Source: Chitinophagales bacterium
GTDB lineage: Bacteria; Bacteroidota; Bacteroidia; Chitinophagales; UBA2359
Direction of reading: 5' to 3'
NCBI GenBank assembly: GCA_020631035.1
Contig: JAHDIA010000472.1
Span: 1 to 5,180, forward strand
DNA: 5,180 nucleotides
Position 1 is the first letter of the stretch. The number at the start of each line of letters is the position of its first letter. Shown one piece after another: positions 1 to 5,174 of the stretch. The notes under the pieces were generated by a model. It was not told the origin of the DNA. It saw only the letters and a program-made list of their open reading frames with translations, and made no database searches. The position numbers were made by a program, and so were the translations under genes.

Positions 1-1
1 T

Positions 2-514
2 GACTGGGTTTTGGTAGAAGCATATGAAGGCACACCGAATGCATCAGGACCAACTCAAGGACTTAGCTTAATTGAGTCACAGACAGGACTGCTTTTAATT
101 GATGGAAATATTATTTCAAGTAATGGTAGCTCAGGACTCAATTTTGAAAACCTCAATTATGGGCAAGATTACTATTTCATTGTTCGTCACCGAAATCACC
201 TTGATGTCTTGACTGCTACTGCTTTAACAGCTGATAATGTAATTAATTATGATTTTACACTTTCAGAGTCCTCAGCTTTTGGCAACAATCAGTTAAAACT
301 TATGTCGGATGGGAAATATGTATTACACGCAGGAGATTACAAGTCAGATGGAACCATTCAAGTCACTGATTTTGATGCTTGGACCGTTGGACCTGCAATT
401 TTAAATACTTATTTGCCCACTGATGGTAATTTGGACGGGTCTGTTCAAGTTACCGATTTTGATACCTGGTTTGAAAATAAATCTAAGCTTGGAATATTTG
501 AAGTAACTTACTAA
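2..514 (+). CDS. C-terminal part of a secreted/surface protein with dockerin-like calcium loops (5' end outside window)
   Basis: The frame is open from the window edge (first residues DWVLVEAYEG), so the gene starts upstream; the TTG at 11 is not a real start. The stretch beginning DWVLVE and the later YYFIVRHRNHLDVLTATAL match, from my knowledge of the family, a C-terminal beta-rich module that recurs in large Bacteroidota extracellular proteins. It is followed by two EF-hand-like loops of the dockerin type: DYKSDGTIQVTD at 335-370 and DGNLDGSVQVTD at 422-457, each continuing F-D-x-W. Loop 2 has acidic or Asn residues at positions 1, 3, 5 and 12; loop 1 has Lys at position 3, which is unusual for calcium binding. 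The protein ends 57 bases after loop 2, and no sorting signal is obvious there. The catalytic or adhesive part, if any, is upstream and unseen, so the overall function is unknown. The next gene follows after 15 bases with no terminator between them. Confidence 0.8.
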   Translation, partial: DWVLVEAYEGTPNASGPTQGLSLIESQTGLLLIDGNIISSNGSSGLNFENLNYGQDYYFIVRHRNHLDVLTATALTADNVINYDFTLSESSAFGNNQLKLMSDGKYVLHAGDYKSDGTIQVTDFDAWTVGPAILNTYLPTDGNLDGSVQVTDFDTWFENKSKLGIFEVTY

Positions 515-529
515 GAAGCTGTATTAGGG

Positions 530-1291
530 ATGAAAAAAGAATTTCACATATTAAACGGAGATGCACTTTTACAAGAATTTCCCAAAGAAATACTGGGAGA
601 AAAAATAGTGATGAGAGAGTGTTTAATAGAAGGCGATCTTAGTGGCGAAAGTCTAGATGTTTTTTTTCGCAATAGAGCAAGATACATCCAGCAAACCTAT
701 CCAGCTTATTTAGAAGAAGATTATGTTGAAAAAACTGAATCAGAGTTGAAAAAGTTGCTAGGCATACCCAACAATTCCGAGATCAATCTATGGTTTGAAG
801 ATGACTTGTTCTGCCAAGCGAATCTTTGGTTTGTATTAAAAATACTAAAAGATCAAGAAAAGAACTATTCGATTCATTTATTAAGACCATTGGACAACAA
901 TCCTTATGGATTTGGTAGAATAGATAAAGCAGGACTGATCAATTTGTATCAAAACCGTAGAGGATTAAACAATTTAGATTTGCTAGCTAAGTTATGGGGC
1001 CATTATAAAAAGGGGAATGATGAAGAACTAATCAAATTGGCAGAGGATTTACAAACAATCTATCCTTTTATTCTAGAAGCGGTGAACGCCTATGTAGAAA
1101 GTAAGCCCAAAGCGAGCTATCTAGGAAGACCCAAAGAAACACTGAAGCAGCTTCTTCAAGAAGGATGGGGAAGCGATTTTGGGAAATTATTTGAGGAGTT
1201 TAGCAAACGTGAAAGTATTTATGGCTATGGAGACATGCAAGTAAAAAGAATGTTGTTAGAGCTAAATAAAAAATCAATAAATACTGTGTAA
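530..1291 (+). CDS. DUF1835 domain-containing protein
   Basis: This encodes a 253-residue protein. The N-terminus carries the hallmark of the DUF1835 family: HILNGDALLQEF at residues 6-17, then IVMRECLIEGDL at 27-37. A third family block, NLWFEDDLFCQANLWFVLKIL, spans about residues 86-106. The C-terminal half (about 130-245) resembles the usual second domain of these proteins, with YPFILEAVNAYVE at 178-190 and YGYGDMQVKRMLLEL near the end. Length and both ends fit an intact family member. The biochemical function of the family is not known to me. The ATG at 530 is preferred because the conserved HILNGD block begins five residues later; there is no Shine-Dalgarno sequence, as is usual in Bacteroidota. 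It lies 15 bases after the preceding stop, so it may be co-transcribed with the surface-protein gene. Its TAA (1289-1291) directly abuts an alpha/beta-hydrolase fragment in the same frame. Confidence 0.85.
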   Translation: MKKEFHILNGDALLQEFPKEILGEKIVMRECLIEGDLSGESLDVFFRNRARYIQQTYPAYLEEDYVEKTESELKKLLGIPNNSEINLWFEDDLFCQANLWFVLKILKDQEKNYSIHLLRPLDNNPYGFGRIDKAGLINLYQNRRGLNNLDLLAKLWGHYKKGNDEELIKLAEDLQTIYPFILEAVNAYVESKPKASYLGRPKETLKQLLQEGWGSDFGKLFEEFSKRESIYGYGDMQVKRMLLELNKKSINTV

Positions 1292-1558
1292 CGAGACATA
1301 TCTCCTTTCTATGGAAGTTTTAAAGCACTCCCAGAAACCTTACTATTTATTGGAGGACGAGACATTATGTACCCCGACGCTAAATTGGTCGCTTTCAAAA
1401 TGCTTCAAAATGGAACCAAGCTACAAGTCGTGGAGGATACCCATATGATCCACATTTGGCCCCTATTCCCGCTAATGAAAGAAGCCCAAACCGCTAGAAA
1501 TAAAATAGTTGAAGTCATCCAAAGTGTTGACCATTTCACACAATCAAGCATACCCTAA
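1292..1558 (+). pseudogene. Alpha/beta-hydrolase (esterase/lipase type) C-terminal remnant
   Basis: Reading in frame from 1292 gives about 88 residues that look like the last third of an Aes-like alpha/beta hydrolase: DISPFYGSFKALPETLLF, then GGRDIMYPDAKLVAFKM, then DTHMIHIWPLFP. The Asp codon at 1361-1363 (GGRD) and the His codon at 1451-1453 (MIHIW) sit where the acid and base of the catalytic triad lie in this family. The part that should carry the HGGG oxyanion motif and the GDSAGG nucleophile serine, roughly 200 residues, is absent. Homology begins right after the DUF1835 stop codon, well upstream of the first ATG (1367), so starting at that ATG would hide the truncation. The fragment cannot be a working esterase. 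Its TAA stop overlaps the ATG of the next reading frame (TAATG at 1556-1560), which suggests the two were once neighbours in an operon. Confidence 0.75.
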
Positions 1559-1794
1559 TGAGCAACATCTACCAAGATTATTTCGAGACCCTAAAATACT
1601 ATCTGCTAGAACTCAAAATAGAAGTTGAGAAAACCAAATCTTGTACAGAACAAGAGGTGAAATCCTTAGAGTATATTTATGGTCCCTTGCCTCTTGCATA
1701 CAAAGAATATCTAAAGTCTATAGGGAAAAAAATGTTGTTCATCTTTATGGATGGAGAAAATATGTCTTATAAGGGAACTCCCAATTACCCCTGA
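1558..1794 (+). pseudogene. SUKH (SMI1/KNR4)-like protein, C-terminally truncated
   Basis: This 78-residue reading frame starts at an ATG that overlaps the hydrolase stop. The middle, EQEVKSLEYIYGPLPLAYKEYL, followed by SIGKKMLFIFMDGENMSY, resembles the start of the SUKH/SMI1-KNR4 fold: a helix, then a Gly/Leu-Pro turn, then a Y-K-x-(F/Y)-L helix. SUKH domains are usually around 130 residues or more, and many act as immunity proteins against polymorphic toxins. Here the resemblance stops at about residue 70 and the last residues (KGTPNYP) look like out-of-frame filler before a TGA. The sequence downstream is coding-like in another frame but is not SUKH-like. I read this as a gene broken by deletion or recombination near 1765-1790. 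Whether any folded product is made is doubtful. The SUKH assignment rests on pattern recognition of a short segment and is moderate. Confidence 0.5.
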
Positions 1795-1906
1795 AGAGCC
1801 TCCCAAAAATACACCTAAAGAACCTCCCCCAATAGTAAAGGAGCAAACAAGCAAGCCCCAAAAAGGATTTTTCGCTTGGCTAAAAAAGCTGTTAAAAGGA
1901 GAATGA
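1724..1906 (+). pseudogene. Orphan proline-rich C-terminal tail of an unidentified protein
   Basis: A second frame overlapping the end of the SUKH-like fragment is open from 1724 (after a TAG at 1721-1723) to the TGA at 1904-1906. From about 1775 it reads ELPITPEEPPKNTPKEPP, then PIVKEQTSKPQ, then GFFAWLKKLLKGE. A Pro/Glu/Lys linker ending in a short aromatic, basic amphipathic segment is a typical protein tail and is unlike random sequence. There is no plausible body for it: the only ATG in this frame upstream (1751) lies inside the SUKH-like coding sequence. It is most simply the 3' end of another gene whose 5' part was lost, joined to the SUKH fragment. The alternative is a single frameshifted gene, with SUKH domain and tail originally in one frame. 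I do not recognise the parent protein. Confidence 0.45.
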
Positions 1907-1979
1907 AAAAAATAGGACTCCTCCCCTCCAATTTTTTATTTGAAAATCAAGAATTAGTCTCTATCTTTAAACTGACTCT

Positions 1980-2011
1980 TTTGTTAAAGTGTTATTCATT
2001 ATATAATTTAC
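1980..2011 (+). promoter_or_regulatory. Candidate Bacteroidota-type promoter for menB
   Basis: TTTG at 1980-1983 is followed after 20 bases by TAATTTAC at 2004-2011, close to the Bacteroidota consensus of TTTG at -33 and TAnnTTTG at -7 with about 19-21 bases between them. The second box differs from consensus in its last two bases. An E. coli-like TATAAT overlaps it at 2002-2007. Transcription would start near 2018, giving a leader of about 20 bases before the menB ATG at 2039. The leader is A-rich with no Shine-Dalgarno sequence, as expected for the phylum. Confidence 0.45.
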
Positions 2012-2038
2012 AAAATATCAAATACAAACTCAAAACAA

Positions 2039-2881
2039 ATGGCAAACCTAGAGTGGAAAACAGAAAAGGAATACGAAGAAATTACCTTTAAGACATTAAA
2101 TGGCGTAGCAAGAATAGCTTTCAATAGACCCGAAGTCCGAAATGCATTTACACCGAAAACAGTAGATGAATTATGGGAAGCCTTGATCATTTGCCACGAA
2201 AGCCAAGAAATTGGTGTGGTATTGCTTACTGGCGAAGGACCCTCTCCCAAAGATGGAGTTTGGGCATTTTGCTCTGGAGGCGACCAACGTGTCCGTTCTA
2301 CAACTGGTTACAAAGGAGAAAATGGCATCAATCGATTCAACATACTAGATGTTCAGCGTCAAATTCGTTTTATGAACAAGGTCGTTATTGCAGTAGTGCC
2401 TGGTTGGGCAGTGGGTGGAGGACACAGCCTACACGTTGTTTGCGATATGACCATTGCGAGTAAAGAACATGCCATTTTTAAACAAACAGATGCCGACGTG
2501 GCAAGCTTTGATGGTGGATTTGGCTCTGCCTATTTGGCGCGTCAAGTCGGACAAAAAAGAGCAAGAGAGATTTTCTTCTTAGGAGCCAACTATACTGCAC
2601 AAGAAGCCTATGAAATGGGAATGGTCAACAAAGTAGTCCCACACGAAGAATTGGAGCAAGTAGCCTACGACTGGGCACAAGAAATTATGACCAAGAGTCC
2701 CACAGCAATCAAAATGCTGAAATTTGGCTTCAACCTAATAGACGACGGATTGGTCGGACAACAAGTATATGCTGGCGAAGCCACCCGCTTGGCTTATGGA
2801 ACCGACGAAGCAGTAGAAGGCCGAAATGCATTCCTAGAAAAAAGAAAGAGAGACTTTTCCAAATTCCCTAAATTTCCTTAA
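2039..2881 (+). CDS. menB: 1,4-dihydroxy-2-naphthoyl-CoA synthase (MenB)
   Basis: This is an intact 280-residue crotonase-superfamily enzyme, the usual MenB length. It performs the Dieckmann-like ring closure of o-succinylbenzoyl-CoA to DHNA-CoA in cytoplasmic menaquinone synthesis. Visible motifs are the NRPEVRNAF substrate-entry segment (29-37), CSGGDQRVR (78-86, part of the CoA-thioester oxyanion region), a glycine-rich GWAVGGGHSLH (122-132), QTDADVASFDGGFG (149-162) with the conserved Ser156 and Asp158, a C-terminal Tyr253 in LAYGTDEA, and the family ending EGRNAFLEKRKRDFSKF. Asp151 occupies the position that is Gly in E. coli MenB, which needs bicarbonate; an Asp there, as in Mycobacterium MenB, marks the bicarbonate-independent class. 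The start at 2039 is supported by the conserved N-terminus and the candidate promoter about 30 bases upstream. No other men gene is in the window, so menB stands alone here. It implies respiration with menaquinone. Confidence 0.96.
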   Translation: MANLEWKTEKEYEEITFKTLNGVARIAFNRPEVRNAFTPKTVDELWEALIICHESQEIGVVLLTGEGPSPKDGVWAFCSGGDQRVRSTTGYKGENGINRFNILDVQRQIRFMNKVVIAVVPGWAVGGGHSLHVVCDMTIASKEHAIFKQTDADVASFDGGFGSAYLARQVGQKRAREIFFLGANYTAQEAYEMGMVNKVVPHEELEQVAYDWAQEIMTKSPTAIKMLKFGFNLIDDGLVGQQVYAGEATRLAYGTDEAVEGRNAFLEKRKRDFSKFPKFP

Positions 2882-2940
2882 CAAATTAGGAAAAATTTCT
2901 CAGACTGATAGAATAATTCTCTCAAAAAACAATTGTTCTT

Positions 2941-3092
2941 CTTTCTGCGAATGCGGCTGAACCCCATAAAATAGCCGAGGCGTCGGACCGTCCTGATAGA
3001 AGCGGTTACCCCACAGTAGGGGCGATCCCTTGCGGTCGTCCAATACGAGGAGTAAAAGCGGATAGCAGGGGCACAAGTAGCGACGAAGCACC
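2941..3092. repeat. G+C-richer block of small hairpins, candidate dispersed intergenic element
   Basis: The block stands out from its A+T-rich flanks. It contains consecutive short hairpins: CCGA/TCGG (2975-2978 with 2983-2986), CCCC/GGGG with loop ACAGTA (3009-3012 with 3019-3022), and, directly adjoining, CGATC/GGTCG with one G-T pair (3023-3027 with 3034-3038). Outside the last two lie CCTGATAGAAGCGG (2992-3005) and GCGGATAGCAGGGGC (3058-3072), whose CCTG and CAGG can pair to close the structure. On the minus strand the block reads CCCCTGCTATCCGC, then CCGCTTCTATCAGG. That paired signature reminds me of G+C-rich intergenic elements I have seen in other Bacteroidota genomes, but this is recollection and not a search result. 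Only one copy is in this window, so repeat status is inferred. Strand and function are unknown. Confidence 0.35.
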
Positions 3093-3254
3093 CAAATATT
3101 TGCTCCAATAAACAATATCAATATAGTAAATCGAGATTGTAATGCAATTTGGATAACAGCATTTCCCGCCAATCTACGTATACTACTTTCCCATTTTGAT
3201 AGTAATTTGGATGATTTTTACACTTATTTTCTTTTAGGCTAAATGTATTTTTAC

Positions 3255-3427
3255 ACTCAGTATTCTGTAATTTAAGTAAATTTATATTTTGACGAGTAGA
3301 TTTTTGTTCTATACAAAGAACGCACGGAGCCTAGTAGCCATAGCTACTACAGGTGAGTACGAGATGCAGTATAGGACAGAAAGATGCCGTCAAAATGTAT
3401 AGAAATTTAGATTACAGAGTACTCAGT
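3255..3427 (+). repeat. 173-base inverted-repeat hairpin element (MITE-like or structured RNA)
   Basis: The arms 3255-3294 and 3388-3427 pair without gaps: of 40 positions, 31 are Watson-Crick, 4 are G-T and 5 are mismatched. The mismatches are mostly in one weak spot (3278-3282). After a small internal loop (3295-3300 with 3383-3387), a second helix of 14 continuous pairs follows (3301-3314 with 3369-3382). At the tip, TAGTAGC (3332-3338) pairs with GCTACTA (3343-3349) around the loop CATA. The inner ends of the outer arms read TTTTGACG on the left and CGTCAAAA on the right. The 7-base ACTCAGT occurs in the same orientation at both ends (3255-3261 and 3421-3427), so the core 3262-3420 could be a small mobile element flanked by a target duplication. 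G-T placement favours a rightward transcript, hence the + strand. It ends 71 bases before the preferred ATG of the next gene. Confidence 0.65.
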
Positions 3428-3498
3428 AAAGTGGAAAAAATAAGGTGAACCAAAATCTCAAGTCAAATGGTTCAATTTATTTAACTAAAACCCATAAA

Positions 3499-4980
3499 AT
3501 GAAACATTTAGCCAAACTCACGCTCGTCCTAATGCCTTTGATATTGTTCAGTCATTACGCAATGAGCAAAACCTCCAATCAATTATCAAAAAAAGAAACA
3601 ATTATGGAAGCCAAAACAATAATGGAAGTCACCACTTTCAACATCAATTCCGAGGTCAATCCAATGGGCTTTAAAAAAAGGGATTTACAAATAGAAAGTG
3701 ATTTTACAAGCAAACAGCCTGGATTCATCAAACGACAAAGCGGCATTAATGAAAAAGGGGAGTATGTCGTCATTGTTTTTTGGGAAACCACCGCCAATGC
3801 CGATGCCTCAATGAACAAATTTATGGGCGACAAATCAGTAGCAGATTATGCTCAAATGATTGATGGTGGAAGTATGAAAATGGCGAGGTATGCAATGGAC
3901 AAAGCCTTCAATGCCGACAAGAGTCAGTTTGTAGAAGTGATGTCTTTTGATTTAAAAGCAGGAACCGATTTAGCAAATTTCAACACACTGAACCAAAGAG
4001 TGGAGACCGATTTTACAGGAAAAAGAAAAGGCTTCTTACAACGCTTAACAGGAGTAAATGAAGAAGGCAAACAAGCCGTTGCCGTTTACTGGACGACGAA
4101 AGAAGCTTCAGACGCTTCCTTGAATGCCTTTATGGAACATCCGACCTCAAAAGAATTTATGCAAAAGATGGAAGAGTCGAGTATAGCTATGGGACGCTAT
4201 AAATTTTTAAATGCACAACCGAGTAATAAAGAAAAAGTAGTTGCTCTTTTAAACAGCTTTAACACAGGCGACAAAACGCCAATTGCCTACATCAATCCAC
4301 AAAAATACATCCAACACAACCTAAGCGTTGGAGATGGTTTAGCAGGTTTTGGCGAAGTAATGCAACACGCACCTCCGCAAGGTTTTAAAGCCAATGTTGT
4401 CCGAGCATTTGAGGATGGAGACTTTGTATTTACACATACAGAATACGATTTTTTTGGACCCAAAATCGGCTTTGACGTTTTCCGATTTGAAGACGGTTTG
4501 ATAGTCGAACACTGGGACAATTTAATTGAAGTACAGCCAGCCAATCCAAGCGGTAGAACCCAAACGGATGGAAGCACTGACATCACAGATAAGGAAAAAA
4601 CGGAAGCCAATAAAGCGACCATAAAAGCCTTCATCAACGATGTTTTACTCAATCACCAAAACGATAAAATTACCACTTACATCAATCCTACCAAATACCT
4701 ACAACACAATCCTGCCGTTGCCGACGGTCTAGAAGGATTTGGGGCAGCAATGAAATATTTTGCCGAAAACGGCTTGGTTATGGAATACGATAAATTGCAT
4801 ATGGTCCTAGGAGAAGGAAATTTTGTTTTGACCGCAAGCGAGGGTAAATTTGGCAAAGGCGAGCACACCGCATTTTACGATTTGTTCCGATTGGAAAACG
4901 GTCAGATTGTAGAACATTGGGACATCATTGCTCCCATCCCGCCAAAGTCAGAATGGAAGAACGAAAATGGAAAGTTCTAA
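3499..4980 (+). CDS. Exported four-domain protein: two ABM-like repeats plus two SnoaL-like (NTF2-fold) repeats
   Basis: From the ATG at 3499 the protein has 493 residues and begins with a signal peptide: MKHLAK, then a hydrophobic core LTLVLMPLILF, with likely cleavage near AMS-K (residue 23). There is no lipobox Cys. A longer GTG start (3445) would bury this signal behind 18 polar residues. Residues about 41-135 and 143-238 are tandem repeats with a dimeric alpha+beta-barrel (ABM-like) look: FTSKQPGFIKRQSGINEKGE against FTGKRKGFLQRLTGVNEEGK. Residues about 243-346 and 371-480 are tandem SnoaL-like repeats: YINPQKYIQHN...GDGLAGFG against YINPTKYLQHN...ADGLEGFG. They end in FRFEDGLIVEHWD and FRLENGQIVEHWD, a hallmark of the SnoaL-like group annotated as predicted aldol-condensation enzymes. 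A linker rich in Thr, Asp and Lys (347-370) separates the last two domains. Substrate and reaction are unknown. It appears monocistronic, with a hairpin element upstream and a terminator 28 bases downstream. Confidence 0.85.
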   Translation: MKHLAKLTLVLMPLILFSHYAMSKTSNQLSKKETIMEAKTIMEVTTFNINSEVNPMGFKKRDLQIESDFTSKQPGFIKRQSGINEKGEYVVIVFWETTANADASMNKFMGDKSVADYAQMIDGGSMKMARYAMDKAFNADKSQFVEVMSFDLKAGTDLANFNTLNQRVETDFTGKRKGFLQRLTGVNEEGKQAVAVYWTTKEASDASLNAFMEHPTSKEFMQKMEESSIAMGRYKFLNAQPSNKEKVVALLNSFNTGDKTPIAYINPQKYIQHNLSVGDGLAGFGEVMQHAPPQGFKANVVRAFEDGDFVFTHTEYDFFGPKIGFDVFRFEDGLIVEHWDNLIEVQPANPSGRTQTDGSTDITDKEKTEANKATIKAFINDVLLNHQNDKITTYINPTKYLQHNPAVADGLEGFGAAMKYFAENGLVMEYDKLHMVLGEGNFVLTASEGKFGKGEHTAFYDLFRLENGQIVEHWDIIAPIPPKSEWKNENGKF

Positions 4981-5008
4981 TTCCAGACTCCAAAAAACTA
5001 CAAACTTC

Positions 5009-5040
5009 AAAGGCTGTCCTATCCTAGGGTAGCCTTTTTT
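5009..5040 (+). terminator. Rho-independent terminator after the exported four-domain protein
   Basis: AAAGGCTGTCCTA (5009-5021) pairs along its whole 13-base length, with two adjacent G-T pairs, with TAGGGTAGCCTTT (5025-5037) around the loop TCC. The helix runs into a T tract (5035-5040). It lies 28 bases after the TAA at 4978-4980. The A run opposite the T tract means it could also work to some extent for leftward transcripts. Confidence 0.9.
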
Positions 5041-5079
5041 ATATTTACACAGTCTTGCTCTTAAACAATGATGATATTT

Positions 5080-5174
5080 GGGACGGAACGCCACTATCTT
5101 CGTCCGAAAGTGTGTCCCAGCTTTCGCCCATACATGGTATGTGGCTCTATCTGGCGTAGATGGCATGCTTTGCC
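5080..5174. other. Chain of adjoining hairpins, no convincing gene
   Basis: After A+T-rich sequence (5041-5079) the composition shifts and short hairpins follow one another: GGACGGA/TTCGTCC (5081-5087 with 5099-5105, one G-T pair); CGAAAG/CTTTCG (5105-5110 with 5121-5126); CATAC/GTATG with loop ATG (5129-5133 with 5137-5141); CTATCT/AGATGG with loop GGCGT (5147-5152 with 5158-5163); and GGCA/TGCC (5162-5165 with 5171-5174), which competes with the previous one. GGGAC (5080-5084) and GTCCC (5114-5118) offer an alternative pairing. A minus-strand frame across it (4948-5166) runs into the end of the upstream gene and resembles no family I know. This may be the edge of a dispersed repeat or a structured RNA continuing past the window. 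Confidence 0.3.

Larger units (their letters stand above)
2882..3444. other. Gene-free intergenic region with structured elements
   Basis: No convincing gene lies between menB and the exported protein. The stretch holds, in order: about 60 A+T-rich bases after the menB stop, with only weak pairing around the stop and a 10-base palindrome AACAATTGTT at 2928-2937; a G+C-richer hairpin block (about 2941-3092); about 160 A+T-rich bases (3093-3254) in which I see nothing; and a long inverted repeat (3255-3427). Minus-strand reading frames across the G+C block (2878-3108 and 2900-3172) are judged to be non-genes. Confidence 0.7.

Noticed and set aside
1726..1732. A run of seven A bases inside the SUKH-like frame, a possible slippage or sequencing-error site linking it to the downstream tail frame.
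   Set aside because: The original frame stays SUKH-like for about a dozen residues beyond the run, while the shifted frame there reads as nonsense (CCSSLWMEK). The break is therefore further downstream.
1898..1922. AGGAG and CTCCT flanking a 15-base loop after the orphan tail, followed by a T-rich stretch.
   Set aside because: Only five pairs with a large loop, and the T run is separated from the stem by several C-rich bases; too weak to call.
1876..2091. A + strand frame of 71 codons between the debris patch and menB.
   Set aside because: It runs through the likely menB promoter and into the menB 5' coding sequence in the wrong frame, and has no family resemblance.
2867..2893. Possible menB terminator from CCTAA/TTAGG or TTTCC/GGAAA pairing around the stop codon.
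   Set aside because: Stems are short, A+T-rich or bulged, and no T tract follows, so I do not call a terminator.
2878..3172. Two overlapping minus-strand reading frames (76 and 90 codons) across the G+C block, one with a hydrophobic N-terminal stretch.
   Set aside because: Both run through the hairpin-rich block, overlap each other in different frames, show no recognisable domain, and their residue make-up follows the G+C block. They look like shadows of a structured non-coding element.
3445..3498. Upstream GTG start that would extend the four-domain protein by 18 residues.
   Set aside because: The added residues are polar and would sit in front of a well-formed signal peptide beginning at the ATG at 3499.
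4948..5166. Minus-strand frame of 72 codons at the right edge.
   Set aside because: It overlaps the 3' end of the exported protein gene and the terminator, and has no recognisable motif. The hairpin chain explains its unusual composition better.
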